Assembly: GCF_000473265.1 (NCBI RefSeq)
Contig: NZ_KI421511.1
Coordinates: 6,961,909 to 7,025,908 of the forward strand
Direction of reading: 5' to 3'
DNA: 64,000 nt
Source: Amycolatopsis thermoflava N1165
GTDB taxonomy: Bacteria; Actinomycetota; Actinomycetes; Mycobacteriales; Pseudonocardiaceae
The stretch's first letter is position 1. Every line of letters begins with the position of its first letter. The notes beneath the pieces were generated by a model. The model saw only the letters and a program-made list of their open reading frames with translations. It did no database searches and was not told the origin of the DNA. The position numbers and the translations under genes were made by a program. Shown piece after piece: positions 1 through 9,381 of the stretch.

Positions 1-1
1 T

Positions 2-1318
2 GTGGACGGACGGCAGGTGTGCCTGTTCTCGCAGGACTTCAGCGTGTTCGGCGGCAGCATGGGCGAGGTCTTCGGCGAGAAGGTCCTCAAGGTGATGGAC
101 CTGGCGATGTCGATCGGCTGCCCGGTCATCGGCATCAACGACTCCGGCGGCGCGCGCATCCAGGAAGGCGTGGTGTCGCTGGCCTACTACGCCGAGCTGG
201 GGCGGCGCAACGCGCACGCGTCCGGGGTGATCCCGCAGATCTCGATGATCATGGGCCCGTGCGCGGGCGGCGCGGTGTACTCGCCCGCGATCACCGACTT
301 CACCGTGATGGTCGAGGACACCTCGCACATGTTCGTCACCGGGCCGGATGTCGTGCACGCCGTGACCGGCGAGCGGGTCACCGCGCAGCAGCTCGGCGGC
401 GCGGCGGTCAACAGCGAGATCTCCGGCAACGCCCACCACCGCGCCGCCGACGAGCGGGACGCGATCGACTGGGTGCAGACCCTGCTCGGGTACCTGCCGC
501 TCAACAACCTGGACGCGCCGCCGGAGTACGCAGACGAGACCTCCCGCGAGATCACGCCCGCCGACCTCGAACTGGACCGGATCGTCCCGGACTCGCTCAA
601 CCAGGCCTACGACATGACCGAGGTGATCCGGCGGCTGGTCGACGACGGCGAGTTCACCGAGATCCACGGCGCGTTCGCGCCCAACATGATCTGCGCGTTC
701 GGCCGCGTCGAGGGCCGGTCGGTCGGGATCGTGGCGAACCAGCCGCTCCGGCAGGCCGGCGTGATCGACATCGACGCCTCCGAGAAGGCCGCCCGGTTCG
801 TGCGGTTCTGCGACGCGTTCGGCATCCCGGTCCTCACCCTGGCCGACGTGCCCGGCTACCTGCCCGGCACCGAGCAGGAACGGCAGGGCATCATCCGGCG
901 CGGCGCGAAGCTGATCTACGCCTACTCCGAGGCGACGGTGCCGAAGGTGACCGTGGTGACGCGTAAGGCCTACGGCGGCGGGTACGCGGTAATGGGTTCC
1001 AAGCACCTCGGGGCGGACGTCAACCTGGCCTGGCCCACCGCGGAGATCGCGGTGATGGGCGCCGAGGGCGCGGTCGGCGTGCTGCACCGGCACGAGCTCG
1101 CCGCACTGTCCACATCGGAGCGCGAGGTGGCGCGTCGGCGGCTGACCGAGGAGTACCGCAAGCGCCACGCGAGCCCGTACCTGGCCGCGGAGCGCGGATA
1201 CGTGGACATGGTCGTGCCGCCGTCCCAGACCCGGCTCCAGGTGGCTCGGGCGCTGCGCGCGCTCCGCACGAAACGGCAGACGCTGCCGGCGAAGAAGCAC
1301 GGCAACATCCCGCTGTGA
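2..1318 (+). CDS. Acyl-CoA carboxylase carboxyltransferase (beta) subunit, 5' end outside window
   Basis: This is the carboxyltransferase subunit of a propionyl-/acetyl-CoA carboxylase, which moves the carboxyl group from carboxybiotin to an acyl-CoA in the cytosol. The crotonase-like fold is evident from GGARIQEG followed by [17 protein letters not shown] and [11 protein letters not shown], and in the second half by [12 protein letters not shown] and [19 protein letters not shown]. Members are normally about 510-550 residues. Only 438 are visible and the usual N-terminal 80-100 residues are missing, so the GTG at base 2 is an internal valine codon and the true start lies upstream. The G-rich second-half motifs fit the PccB/AccD5 type rather than E. 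coli AccD, but substrate specificity cannot be read from sequence alone. Confidence 0.95.
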   Translation: MDGRQVCLFSQDFSVFGGSMGEVFGEKVLKVMDLAMSIGCPVIGINDSGGARIQEGVVSLAYYAELGRRNAHASGVIPQISMIMGPCAGGAVYSPAITDFTVMVEDTSHMFVTGPDVVHAVTGERVTAQQLGGAAVNSEISGNAHHRAADERDAIDWVQTLLGYLPLNNLDAPPEYADETSREITPADLELDRIVPDSLNQAYDMTEVIRRLVDDGEFTEIHGAFAPNMICAFGRVEGRSVGIVANQPLRQAGVIDIDASEKAARFVRFCDAFGIPVLTLADVPGYLPGTEQERQGIIRRGAKLIYAYSEATVPKVTVVTRKAYGGGYAVMGSKHLGADVNLAWPTAEIAVMGAEGAVGVLHRHELAALSTSEREVARRRLTEEYRKRHASPYLAAERGYVDMVVPPSQTRLQVARALRALRTKRQTLPAKKHGNIPL

Positions 1319-1337
1319 AACCACCCGAGGAGAACCG

Positions 1338-2336
1338 ATGAGAACCGACCGGGCCGGGCGCCGCCGTCGCCGCTGGGCCTTGCTGGTGTCACCCGTCGTC
1401 GCCGTGATCGCCGGTGCCGCGCTGGCCGCGCCGGTGTCGGCCGCCACGGTCAGCGCCGACGATGGAGCGAAAGTGGTCAAGGAGACCTGGATCGACGACC
1501 GCACGGTCGACCTGGAGATCGACTCGCCCGCGCTGGGCGAGACCGGCATGGTGCGGCTGATCGTGCCGGTGAAGTGGCGCGCCGAACCCACCCGGACCTG
1601 GCCGACGCTGTGGCTGCTGCACGGGTGCTGCGAACCGGCGGACTACCAGTCCTGGGACCGGTTCACCGACGTGAAGGCCTTCACCGCGGACAAGGACGCG
1701 ATCGTCGTCATGCCCTCCGACGGCGAGGCCGGCATGTACACGAAGTGGTGGAACTTCGGGCTCAAGTCCACACCGGACTGGGACCGGTTCCACACCGAGG
1801 AGGTCCGCCAGATCGTCGAGCGCGGCTACCGCGGCGGCACGAAACGCGCGGTGGCCGGGGTGTCCATCGGCGGGTACGGCGCGCTGGCGTACGCGTTCCT
1901 GCACAAGGGGATGTTCGGCGCGGCCGCCTCCTACAGCGGGATCCCCAACACGTTGTTCCCCGGCACGCCCGAGGTGATCCAAGGCATCCTGATCCGCGCC
2001 GGGCACTACAACTTCTTCGACCTGTGGGGCGACGAGAAGGCCAGCTGGCCGATCTGGTGGTCCCGCAACCCGTACGACCACATCGACGACCTGCGCGGCA
2101 CCGCGCTCTACATCTCGTGCGGCGACGGCCGGACCGGCCCGCTGGATCCGCCGGGGCAGTCCGATCCGCTGGAACCGGCGGCGCTGCTCACGTCCAAGAG
2201 CTTCACCGACAAGCTGAAGCGGATGGGCGTTCCGGCCACTGTGGACTACTACGGCGCAGGCACGCACAGCTGGCCGTACTGGGAACGGGCACTGCACAAC
2301 TCGTGGCCGGTGCTCGCTCCGGCTCTTGGTCTGTGA
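1338..2336 (+). CDS. Secreted esterase of the antigen-85/esterase-D-like family
   Basis: A 332-residue exported alpha/beta hydrolase. An arginine-rich n-region and a hydrophobic core (residues about 12-35, ending near APVSAA) form a signal peptide. The nucleophile elbow GVSIGGYGA places the serine near residue 176, LLHGCCEP supplies the oxyanion-hole strand, and GTHSWPYW near residue 311 carries the probable catalytic histidine. This layout is that of the PF00756 esterases, which include the mycolyltransferases of mycolate-producing actinobacteria. Amycolatopsis-type organisms lack mycolates, so a general secreted esterase is more likely. The gene starts 19 bases after the carboxylase gene and is followed by the lipase gene with only 10 bases between, so the two hydrolases are probably co-transcribed. 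Confidence 0.8.
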   Translation: MRTDRAGRRRRRWALLVSPVVAVIAGAALAAPVSAATVSADDGAKVVKETWIDDRTVDLEIDSPALGETGMVRLIVPVKWRAEPTRTWPTLWLLHGCCEPADYQSWDRFTDVKAFTADKDAIVVMPSDGEAGMYTKWWNFGLKSTPDWDRFHTEEVRQIVERGYRGGTKRAVAGVSIGGYGALAYAFLHKGMFGAAASYSGIPNTLFPGTPEVIQGILIRAGHYNFFDLWGDEKASWPIWWSRNPYDHIDDLRGTALYISCGDGRTGPLDPPGQSDPLEPAALLTSKSFTDKLKRMGVPATVDYYGAGTHSWPYWERALHNSWPVLAPALGL

Positions 2337-2346
2337 AGGAGAATCT

Positions 2347-3594
2347 GTGAAGAACCGCAATTTCCGCCGACGGCTGCTGGCCGCACTGGTGGGTTTCGTG
2401 CTGCTCGCCGGCGGCGCGGTGGCCTTCTCGGCGCCGTCCGCGGTGGCGGCGAGCCCAATACTGTCGAGCCCAATACTGTCGGCCCCGGTGCTGCCGGGCC
2501 CGTTCGACGACTCGTTCTACACCCCGCCGTCACCGCTCCCGGCAGGCGACGCCGGTGACGTGATCCGCTGGCGGCCCGCGGTGCCGCTGATGAACGCGGC
2601 GAACGCGGACGCCTGGGAGGTCATGTACCTGTCGACGAACGCGCTGGGCGCGCGCAACGCGGTGACCGGCACGGTGCTGGTGCCGAAGGGGGTGGACCCG
2701 GCGAAGGCGCCGATCGTCGGGTTCGCCGTCGGGACGCAGGGCCCGGCGTTCAAGTGCACCCCGTCGAAGGCCATCGAGCGCGGCACGCTCTACGACCAGC
2801 CCGCCATCAACGACTCGCTGGCCAGCGGCTACGCGGTCGCGGTCACCGACTACGAGGGCTACTCGCCGACCACGGTGCCCACCTACATCACCGGCCAGTC
2901 CATGGGCCCCGCGGTGATCGACTCGGTGCGCGCGGCGCAGCGGTTGTCGCAGGCGGGGCTGTCCGACGACGCCAAGGTGATCTTCCAGGGCTACTCGCAG
3001 GGCGGCGGCGGCGCGCTGTGGGCGGCGGAGAAGCAGCCGGCGTACGCACCGGAGCTGAACCTGGTCGGCGTGGTGGCCGGCGGGGTGCCCGCGGACCTGA
3101 CCGAGGTGGCGAAGGGGCTGGACGGCTACCTCGGCTTCGGCTTCCTGGCTTTCGCCGCGGTCGGCCTGGACGCGGCGTACCCGGAGCTCCACCTGGACTC
3201 CTACCTCAACGACACGGGACGGCAGCAGATCGCCGAGGCCAAGCAGAACGCGTGCGTGGTCGAGCTGCTGACGAACTACGCGTTCAAGAAGATCTCCGAC
3301 TACACGACGTCGAACCCGTTGGACACCCCGGCGTGGCAGGCGCGACTGGCGGAGAACAAGCTCGGCGCGGCGCCCCCGCGGGTCCCCGTGTTCCAGTACC
3401 ACGCCGCGACGGACGAGATCGTGAACACGCCGCAGGCGGACGCCCTGCACAAGCAGTACTGCGCGGCGGGCGTGACGGAGCAGTGGAACACCTACGTGTC
3501 CGACCACCTGAGCGGCATCTTCGCCGGCAACGCGGATGCCCACCGGTGGATCGTGGACCGGTTCGCCGGGACGGACGCCCCGTCGAACTGCTGA
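2347..3594 (+). CDS. Secreted lipase (LIP family)
   Basis: A 415-residue exported lipase resembling the PF03583 secretory lipases. The GTG at 2347 is chosen over upstream in-frame codons because AAGGAG (2336-2341) sits five bases before it and the product then starts with a clean signal peptide (KNRNFRRR, hydrophobic stretch, AVAAS). Just after the cleavage site the codons for SPILS are duplicated (SPILSSPILS). The elbow GYSQGGGG puts the nucleophile near residue 217, and ATDEIV and SDHLSG supply the probable Asp (about 355) and His (about 387). It probably hydrolyses extracellular acylglycerols or other esters. It forms a two-gene unit with the preceding esterase and ends at a strong hairpin. 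Confidence 0.85.
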   Translation: MKNRNFRRRLLAALVGFVLLAGGAVAFSAPSAVAASPILSSPILSAPVLPGPFDDSFYTPPSPLPAGDAGDVIRWRPAVPLMNAANADAWEVMYLSTNALGARNAVTGTVLVPKGVDPAKAPIVGFAVGTQGPAFKCTPSKAIERGTLYDQPAINDSLASGYAVAVTDYEGYSPTTVPTYITGQSMGPAVIDSVRAAQRLSQAGLSDDAKVIFQGYSQGGGGALWAAEKQPAYAPELNLVGVVAGGVPADLTEVAKGLDGYLGFGFLAFAAVGLDAAYPELHLDSYLNDTGRQQIAEAKQNACVVELLTNYAFKKISDYTTSNPLDTPAWQARLAENKLGAAPPRVPVFQYHAATDEIVNTPQADALHKQYCAAGVTEQWNTYVSDHLSGIFAGNADAHRWIVDRFAGTDAPSNC

Positions 3595-3611
3595 GCGAGG
3601 CTCCCGCGTGA

Positions 3612-3645
3612 CGCTGGGCGGTCCGGTTCCCCGGGCCGCCCAGCG
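3612..3645 (+). terminator. Rho-independent-type hairpin after the lipase gene
   Basis: Arms CGCTGGGCGG and CCGCCCAGCG pair perfectly, with CCGG/CCGG continuing inside after one mismatch and a TTCC loop. It begins 18 bases past the lipase stop. There is no T-run, as is common for actinobacterial terminators. Confidence 0.75.
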
Positions 3646-3706
3646 CCACGGTGAAAGTCGCCCCTGGAAAAATCCCCTTCCCGGGTTAGGCCGAACGGCC
3701 GCCCTG

Positions 3707-4033
3707 TCAGTGTCCAGGTTCGTCCCGCCGGTGGTGCCGCCCGGAGGGGGACAGGTGGTGCCGCCACCGCGCCGGCCGGTCGGTTTCGTGCCGATTGCCC
3801 GATCTCGAGCCGTTGCCCAGCACGTCCGAGGCGGCCACCCACCGTTGGGCGCCGTCTTCGTCGGTCATCGGGACGCGCAGGCCGTCCTCGCCTGCCCGGC
3901 ACTCTCCGGACACGACACCCACGCGCACGGTCACCTTGTCGGGCCCGTCGTCGTCGCGGTCGAGGTACATCAGCCGTTCGCCGACCGGGAAGGCGTCCGC
4001 TTGCAGTTCGTGGTCGTGGGACGTCGTCGTCAT
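3707..4033 (-). CDS. Hypothetical small acidic protein
   Basis: A 108-residue cytosolic protein that I do not recognise. The ATG at 4033 is preferred over an upstream in-frame codon because a GGGGAG ribosome-binding site lies just before it on the minus strand. The first 75 residues are acidic and look like a compact beta-rich domain (FPVGERLMYLDRDDDGPDKVTVRVGVVSGE, then RVPMTDEDGAQRWVAASDVLG). The last 30 residues are rich in Arg and His and probably disordered. The name-like motif WVAASDVL suggests a small SH3-like or binding domain, but that is a guess. It lies downstream of the GAF-ANTAR gene, on the same strand and 144 bases away, so it could share its transcript. Confidence 0.55.
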   Translation of the reverse strand: MTTTSHDHELQADAFPVGERLMYLDRDDDGPDKVTVRVGVVSGECRAGEDGLRVPMTDEDGAQRWVAASDVLGNGSRSGNRHETDRPARWRHHLSPSGRHHRRDEPGH

Positions 4034-4177
4034 CCGGTGCTCCCCTCGCATTGTCAATTCCAACAGCGGGTACCGCCGGGGTCCGGAGCGGATTCCTCGT
4101 CCGCCGTCTGCCTGCCTCCTGGCGACGGCGGAACCCGATGCTAACCGGCGATTGTCCGGAACACGACCCTTCATCGG

Positions 4178-4849
4178 TCAGAAATCGTTCGGCCGCACCG
4201 GGTCGCGACCCTCGACGATGGCCCGCGCGAGGTCCGCGACCCGCTGGTTGTGGTCGCGCGCGTACCGCCGCAGGCCCTCGAACGCCGTGTCCACACCGAT
4301 CTTGTGCCGTTCCGCCAGCATGCCCTTGGCCTGCTCGATCACGACCCGGCTGTCCAAGGCGGTCTGCAGGTGCCGCAGCCGCACCCCGAGCTGGTGCAGA
4401 TCCCGTTGGTGGGCCAGGCGAAGCGCGGCCGCGTGCGCCAGGCGCGGCCCGACGGGGTGGGTATTTCCGCCGACGTCGAACAGGCACAGCGCGCCGAAGA
4501 TCTCGCCGTCGGCGTCGATCGGCAACGTGTGTACCGATGAGTAACCGGCTTCCGTGCAGGCGGCGGAAAACCGCGGCCACGGGCCGTTGCCTGATGATCC
4601 ACTGTGGAGGCACTCCGGCGCCGGCCCCTCGCCGAGCTCGAGCTGGAGGCGCACCAGATCGCGCGCGGTCCCGGTGCCTGCGGCGATTTCCGCCGGCTCG
4701 GCCGGGAACGACACCAGCACCCCGGCGTCGCGCGCGGGCACGAGGACGGTGGCGCGCTCGGCGAGGTCCTGCGCGAACCGGTGCACGTCGAAGCCCTCGG
4801 ATTCGCGCGCCAGCAGTTCGAGCAGGGCGTCGATCAGTTCGGTGCGCAT
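4178..4849 (-). CDS. GAF-ANTAR regulator, probable antiterminator
   Basis: A 223-residue cytosolic regulator. Residues about 20-150 form a GAF sensor domain (ATVLVPARDAGVLVSF, later VHTLPIDADGEIFGALCLFD). Residues about 155-215 form an ANTAR RNA-binding domain (LQTALDSRVVIEQAKGMLAERHKIG with the helix FEGLRRYARDHNQ). ANTAR domains bind paired hexaloop hairpins in mRNA leaders and prevent termination. The VIEQAKG...A....A..LR pattern is fully kept. The ligand of the GAF domain is unknown. It is a stand-alone protein without a linked histidine kinase, as is common in actinomycetes. Confidence 0.9.
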   Translation of the reverse strand: MRTELIDALLELLARESEGFDVHRFAQDLAERATVLVPARDAGVLVSFPAEPAEIAAGTGTARDLVRLQLELGEGPAPECLHSGSSGNGPWPRFSAACTEAGYSSVHTLPIDADGEIFGALCLFDVGGNTHPVGPRLAHAAALRLAHQRDLHQLGVRLRHLQTALDSRVVIEQAKGMLAERHKIGVDTAFEGLRRYARDHNQRVADLARAIVEGRDPVRPNDF

Positions 4850-5024
4850 GGGCCGCCCTCCCGTGTCCGTCAGCCGTACCCGCGTCCGGCTTGCCGCGAA
4901 CTGGGCTGATCGGGTGAACCACGATCCGTGCCCGATCGGCTCCCGCTTGTTCTTGACCAGCGTTTACGCCCCCCGCGCGGACGATAGCGCTTGTGTGACG
5001 TGTATTACAGTTTTACCGTGTCGC

Positions 5025-6014
5025 ATGACCACCGCGTTCGACACCGCCAGGGCGATCGGCGACGCGGTCCTGTACCGCCCGCGGGCGCAGGACTGGCGGT
5101 TCGGCGTGCTGATGCCGCCGGCGTTCGCCTCACCGCAGGCCGGTGACTTCGCCGACTGCCGGGTCGAGTGCCTGCTGGAACCCCGCTCCCACGCCGTGCT
5201 GCACGTCCGGCTGCGGTTCCTTCAGGGGCAGGAGCGCGTCGTGCGCCAGGACGGCGCCGAGCACGTCAGCTGGGACGAGGCGGTCGAGCGCGAGGTCGAC
5301 GCCGTGCTCCCGGTCGCCGAGCTGACCGCGCAGCGCACCTGCGTCCCGTTCGTCGTCGGCGGCGCCGAGCGGACCGAGGTCCTCGGCGTGGCGGACCGGC
5401 TGGTCCGCCGGACCTGGACGGTCACCGGCGAGCTGCGGCTGAGCGCGCAGGTGCTGGGCGGCCCCAACGGTGGCATCCGGTTGCGGGCCGACGTCGTCAA
5501 CAACACCGAGTGGTACGAGCCGGACTCGCCGCGGGAAGTCGCGCTCCGGCACGCGATGCTGGCCGCGCACCTGGTGCTCGCGGTGAACGCGGGCCGGTTC
5601 GTGTCGCTGACCGACCCGCCGTCGTGGGCGCGGGCGGCCGCCGAGCAGTGCGAAAGTCACCGCCTGTGGCCGGTCCTGCTGGGGGACAACGACGCCGCGG
5701 TGCTTGCCGCGCCGGTCGCCCTGTACGACCACCCGGTCGTCGTGCCGGAGGGCGAACAACGCATCCGGTACGTGCGTCGTGGGCTCCCGGAGGACGTGTG
5801 GTGGGATCCCGGCCCGGTGTCACCCGAAACCGACGAGGTGGTGGTCTCCGGAGTCGCGGTGTCGGCCGGGAGCCGGGTGCGTCTCCGCGACGGCCGCGCC
5901 GGGACCGTCCACGCGGTACTGTCCGATGAGGACGGCGACCTGCACCTGGAGGTCAGGGTGGGCACCCGGTACCAGTACGCGACGCCGGACGAGGTCGAAC
6001 CCCTCCGGAGGTGA
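5025..6014 (+). CDS. Unrecognised 329-residue protein
   Basis: I do not recognise the family. The ATG at 5025 is the first good start in frame. The protein has no signal peptide or membrane segment. Residues about 1-175 look like one beta-rich domain (DCRVECLLEPRSHAVLHVRLRFLQ, TWTVTGELRLSAQVL). A second part contains ALRHAMLAAHLVLAVNAGRFVSLTDPPSWA, and the last 45 residues resemble a small SH3/KOW-like barrel (SAGSRVRLRDGRAGTVHAVLSDEDGD). Its coding content is convincing (consistent G/C third positions over 990 bases, open only in this frame). It converges on the DUF4015 gene with four bases between the stops. Confidence 0.7.
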   Translation: MTTAFDTARAIGDAVLYRPRAQDWRFGVLMPPAFASPQAGDFADCRVECLLEPRSHAVLHVRLRFLQGQERVVRQDGAEHVSWDEAVEREVDAVLPVAELTAQRTCVPFVVGGAERTEVLGVADRLVRRTWTVTGELRLSAQVLGGPNGGIRLRADVVNNTEWYEPDSPREVALRHAMLAAHLVLAVNAGRFVSLTDPPSWARAAAEQCESHRLWPVLLGDNDAAVLAAPVALYDHPVVVPEGEQRIRYVRRGLPEDVWWDPGPVSPETDEVVVSGVAVSAGSRVRLRDGRAGTVHAVLSDEDGDLHLEVRVGTRYQYATPDEVEPLRR

Positions 6015-6018
6015 CCGG

Positions 6019-7593
6019 TCAGGGCGCCAGGTCGGCCGCGTTGTACTTGCAGGAGGCGTTCCACAGCAGGAACGAATCCATCCCGTTGGCGCGCGCGCCG
6101 TCCAGCTGCGCCCGGATCTGGTCGCGTCCGTAGTGGACGGACATGCTGAACGCCTGGATCCACGGGATGATCACGGTCTGCGTCCCGGCGGCCTTTTCGG
6201 CGAACGCCGCCAGCGAGCGCTGGGTGATCTCCAGCGGCTGCGACTCCGGGTCGGAAACCCCGTACTCGCCGGTGCCCCAGTGCGACGGGTAGATCATCGG
6301 CGCGATGTAGTCCACCTTGCGTGCCATGGCCGTGATGTCCTGCCCGATCTGCGTCGGCCGGTTGACCGCGATCCCGAACACCGACGCGCCCAGGTACGCA
6401 CCCTCTGCCCGCACGGCGTTGCGGCTCTCCGCGAGGAAGTCCACGATCCCTTCCTCCGGTGTGCCCTCCAGACCGGGGAACCGCAGCTGCTCGATGGGGC
6501 CTTCGGGCCGCCGCACGTAGTCGTAGAGGATGTCGTCGAACCCGGCCCGCGCGGCTTCCGTCGCGAGCGCGATGTTGTACTCCCGCACCTCGCGGTTGGC
6601 GAAGTTGGTGAAGGCGTACTCGCCGTACCCGCTGGCCCACGGTTGCGCGTCGGCGCTCTGCACGACCCGGTCGCGCTTGCCGGACTCCCACGACGCCCTG
6701 GCCAGGACCGGGTCGCGGAAGGCGACCAGCCTGCCGACGACGCGGATGCCCTCCTTGTGCAGCTGCTCGACGACCCCGCGCAGGTCGTAGTAGTTCTTCG
6801 CGGCGCCGATCTCCTTCGCCAGCGGCACCTGCGAGTTGTACCCGACCTCGCCGCTCTCGTCCTTGATGTCCAGCTGGACGGTGTCGATGAGCCCGTCCCG
6901 CGCCATCTGCAGCACCGGTTCCCGCAGCGCCGGAGCCGTCCACGCCACCGCGGTCATGTGCACCCCCTGCATGCCGGGGTGCCGCGCTCGCACCGGGACG
7001 CGCCCGGCTGCCCGGTTGCCCGCCGCGTCCTGCGCGCCGATCTCGATCTTCGCCGGGGGAGTCGGGATGGTCGCGGTGAAGTTGCCGAACTCGTTGACCT
7101 TCACCTCTTCGCCCTGGACCGTGACCTTTTCCGCGCCCTTGGCCATGCCGCGCAGGGTCACCGGCTTGCGCGGGTCGCTGATCTCGATGGGCTGGAAGCT
7201 CAGCTCCGGGGCGGTGTTGTCGACGGTGAAGGTGCGGGTCACCACGGCGTCCGGCAGGCCGGGGACCTCGTTCGGCAGCCGGGCGGCCAGGGTGTGCTCA
7301 CCGTCGCCGATCTTCAGCGGCGGCAGGACCAGCCGTCCGCCGTCACGTTTCGTGGTCACCGGCTGGTCGTCGAGGGTGACCGCGACCCGGTCGAGGTCGC
7401 TGTCACGCGCCGCCAGCACCCGGATGTCACGCAGCGACTCCGCGTTGGTGGTGACGTCGTCACCGAGGCCCTGGATGGCCAGCCCGAACGGGAGCGACTG
7501 CACCACCGCCGGGGTGACCGCGACGGCCATCGTGGCGATGATGGCCACGAGGACCAGAATCGAGTTCTGGGACCGCGTCCGGTGCCTGCCCAT
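6019..7593 (-). CDS. Membrane-anchored putative glycoside hydrolase (DUF4015)
   Basis: A 524-residue envelope protein. An uncleaved anchor or signal segment spans residues about 10-32. Residues about 35-200 form beta-sandwich repeats (DLDRVAVTLDDQPV, LSFQPIEISDPRKPVTLRGMAKGAEKVTV), probably carbohydrate-binding. Residues about 205-524 are the DUF4015/COG1306 TIM-barrel type hydrolase domain (DTVQLDIKDESGEVGYNSQVPLA, GRLVAFRDP, DDILYDYVRRPEG, PMIYPSHWG, IPWIQAF). It is transcribed divergently from a polysaccharide deacetylase across a 128-base shared promoter region. Deacetylase and hydrolase functions are combined in one protein in PgaB/PelA-type exopolysaccharide systems, so the pair may process one extracellular polysaccharide. 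The substrate is unknown. Confidence 0.85.
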   Translation of the reverse strand: MGRHRTRSQNSILVLVAIIATMAVAVTPAVVQSLPFGLAIQGLGDDVTTNAESLRDIRVLAARDSDLDRVAVTLDDQPVTTKRDGGRLVLPPLKIGDGEHTLAARLPNEVPGLPDAVVTRTFTVDNTAPELSFQPIEISDPRKPVTLRGMAKGAEKVTVQGEEVKVNEFGNFTATIPTPPAKIEIGAQDAAGNRAAGRVPVRARHPGMQGVHMTAVAWTAPALREPVLQMARDGLIDTVQLDIKDESGEVGYNSQVPLAKEIGAAKNYYDLRGVVEQLHKEGIRVVGRLVAFRDPVLARASWESGKRDRVVQSADAQPWASGYGEYAFTNFANREVREYNIALATEAARAGFDDILYDYVRRPEGPIEQLRFPGLEGTPEEGIVDFLAESRNAVRAEGAYLGASVFGIAVNRPTQIGQDITAMARKVDYIAPMIYPSHWGTGEYGVSDPESQPLEITQRSLAAFAEKAAGTQTVIIPWIQAFSMSVHYGRDQIRAQLDGARANGMDSFLLWNASCKYNAADLAP

Positions 7594-7721
7594 GTAACCC
7601 TCCCGCGCCGGTTGTGCCGAGCAGCGGGCTCATTCCCCGGATCAACCGGGTCATTCGGGAATCCATCCCTTCGAGTTACACCCCGTTGCCTTCGTGCTAC
7701 GCAGGGCGCACGTTGGAAGGC

Positions 7722-8747
7722 GTGACACCCAAGCTGGCTTCCCTCGTAGCGGTCCTGTTCCTGCTCACGGCGTGCACCACGGTCGTCGACGGCCAGCCGC
7801 ACGAGCAGCGCGGCGACGGCCAGGAGTGGGCCGCGTTCGCGCCGCTGCGGTCCGCGGCCCCGGCGGCGCCGGCCCAGCCGGCCGCGGTGCGCGCGAACGA
7901 GCTGGGGCGGATCCCGGTGCTCATGTACCACCGCATCGTGCCCGAGACCGAGTCGGTCTACGACCGCACGCCGGAGGACTTCCGGGCGGAGCTGGAACGG
8001 CTCGACCGCGAGGGCTACGTGCCCGTGTCGGCCGCCGACTTCACCGCTGGCCGCATCGACGTCCCGGCAGGCACGCACCCGGTGGTGCTGACCTTCGACG
8101 ACGGCGACCCCAGCCAGTTCGCGCTCGGCCCGGACGGCAACCCGGTGCCCGGCACGGCGGTCGCGATCATGCTCGACTTCGCCCGCAGCCACCCGCGGTT
8201 CCGGCCGGTGGCCACGTTCTACGTCAACGCGGAGCCGTTCGGCGACCCCGGCGGCGCCCGCACCATTCCGTGGTTGCTGGCCAACGGTTTCGACGTCGGC
8301 AACCACACCAAGACGCACGCGAACCTGCGCGAGGCCGACGAGGAGACCGCGCAGGCCGAGATCGGCGAGCTGGACGCGCTGATCCGGCGCGCGGCGCCGC
8401 AGGCGAACCCGACGACGATCGCGCTGCCGTTCGGCATCCACCCGCGGCCGAAGGAACTCGCCTTGCAGGGCAACGGTTACCGCTACCAGGGCGCGTTCCT
8501 GGTGGGCTCGAACCCGTCCGCGTCCCCGTTCACGGCCGACTTCGACCCGCTGAACATCCCGCGCATCCGTTCGCAGAGCGCGACGGGCGAGGAGGCCGAA
8601 TACGGTTCGGCGGTGTGGCTGGACAAGCTCGCCCAGAACGCGGACAGCAGGTACACCTCGGACGGCGACCCGGCACGGATCTCCTACCCGAAGTCCGACA
8701 CCGACGAGGTGGCCGCGAAGTTCCGGGACAAGGTGAACCCGTACTAG
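7722..8747 (+). CDS. Lipoprotein polysaccharide deacetylase (NodB domain)
   Basis: A 341-residue lipoprotein of carbohydrate esterase family 4. The GTG at 7722 follows GGAAGG and gives a signal peptide with the lipobox LLTAC (Cys18). The NodB domain begins near residue 65 with IPVLMYHRIV. The metal and catalytic motif TFDDG lies near residues 123-127, and NHTKTH near 193-198 supplies the metal-binding histidines. Such enzymes remove N- or O-acetyl groups from peptidoglycan or exopolysaccharide outside the membrane. The C-terminal part (LDKLAQNADSRYTSDGDP) is longer than in a minimal NodB protein. It is divergent from the DUF4015 hydrolase, with which it may act. Confidence 0.88.
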   Translation: MTPKLASLVAVLFLLTACTTVVDGQPHEQRGDGQEWAAFAPLRSAAPAAPAQPAAVRANELGRIPVLMYHRIVPETESVYDRTPEDFRAELERLDREGYVPVSAADFTAGRIDVPAGTHPVVLTFDDGDPSQFALGPDGNPVPGTAVAIMLDFARSHPRFRPVATFYVNAEPFGDPGGARTIPWLLANGFDVGNHTKTHANLREADEETAQAEIGELDALIRRAAPQANPTTIALPFGIHPRPKELALQGNGYRYQGAFLVGSNPSASPFTADFDPLNIPRIRSQSATGEEAEYGSAVWLDKLAQNADSRYTSDGDPARISYPKSDTDEVAAKFRDKVNPY

Positions 8748-8790
8748 GGCCGATGCCCGTCCGTCCACACCGGATGGACCAGCCGGGTCG

Positions 8791-9381
8791 CTAGCGTCGC
8801 GCCAGCGCCGCGTTCGCCATCACGTGCTGCATCAGGATCACCAGCACCTGCTTGGTCGACTCCCGGTCCCGCGCGTCGCACAGCAGGATCGGCACCGTGT
8901 CGTCCAGTTCGAGCGCGGCGCGCACCTCTTCGGTGCCGTAGCGGTAGGCGTTGTCGAAGCAGTTGACGCCGACCACGAACGGCAGCCCGCGCCGCTCGAA
9001 GAAGTCCACGGCCGGGAAGCAACTTTCCAACCTGCGTGTGTCGGCGAGCACCACCGCGCCCAGCGCGCCCTGCGCGAGCTCGTCCCACATGAACCAGAAC
9101 CGGTCCTGCCCCGGCGTGCCGAACAGGTACAGGATCAGCTCGGGGTTGATCGTGATGCGGCCGAAGTCCAGCGCCACGGTCGTGGTGGTCTTGCTCTCCA
9201 CGCCGGTGAGGTCGTCGACCCCGGCCGAGGCCTGGGTGATCGATTCCTCCGTCCGCAACGGGGAGATCTCGCTCACCGAGCCGACCATGGTGGTCTTCCC
9301 GACCCCGAAGCCGCCTGCGATCAGCAGCTTCACCACGGTGGCGGAGACGTTCCGCCGGGGCTCAGAGCCTGCGAATGCCAT
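8791..9381 (-). CDS. cvnD: Conservon GTPase-like protein CvnD
   Basis: A 196-residue Ras-like ATP/GTP-binding protein, the fourth member of the actinobacterial conservon. The P-loop GGFGVGKTT lies near residues 23-31. TTVALDFGRI is the switch-I/beta strand region, LFGTPGQDRF corresponds to the G3 DxxGQ motif, and GVNCFD is a modified NKxD motif. It sits at the membrane with CvnA-C and is thought to transmit a signal in a G-protein-like way. Its start overlaps the end of cvnC by 20 bases, so it is translated from the same mRNA. In Streptomyces, conservons influence development and secondary metabolism; the role here is inferred from that. Confidence 0.92.
   Translation of the reverse strand: MAFAGSEPRRNVSATVVKLLIAGGFGVGKTTMVGSVSEISPLRTEESITQASAGVDDLTGVESKTTTTVALDFGRITINPELILYLFGTPGQDRFWFMWDELAQGALGAVVLADTRRLESCFPAVDFFERRGLPFVVGVNCFDNAYRYGTEEVRAALELDDTVPILLCDARDRESTKQVLVILMQHVMANAALARR

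Noticed and set aside
2453-2482. Direct repeat AGCCCAATACTGTCG in the lipase gene as an att site or mobile element footprint
   Set aside because: It is an in-frame duplication encoding SPILS within the post-signal linker and has no partner elsewhere.
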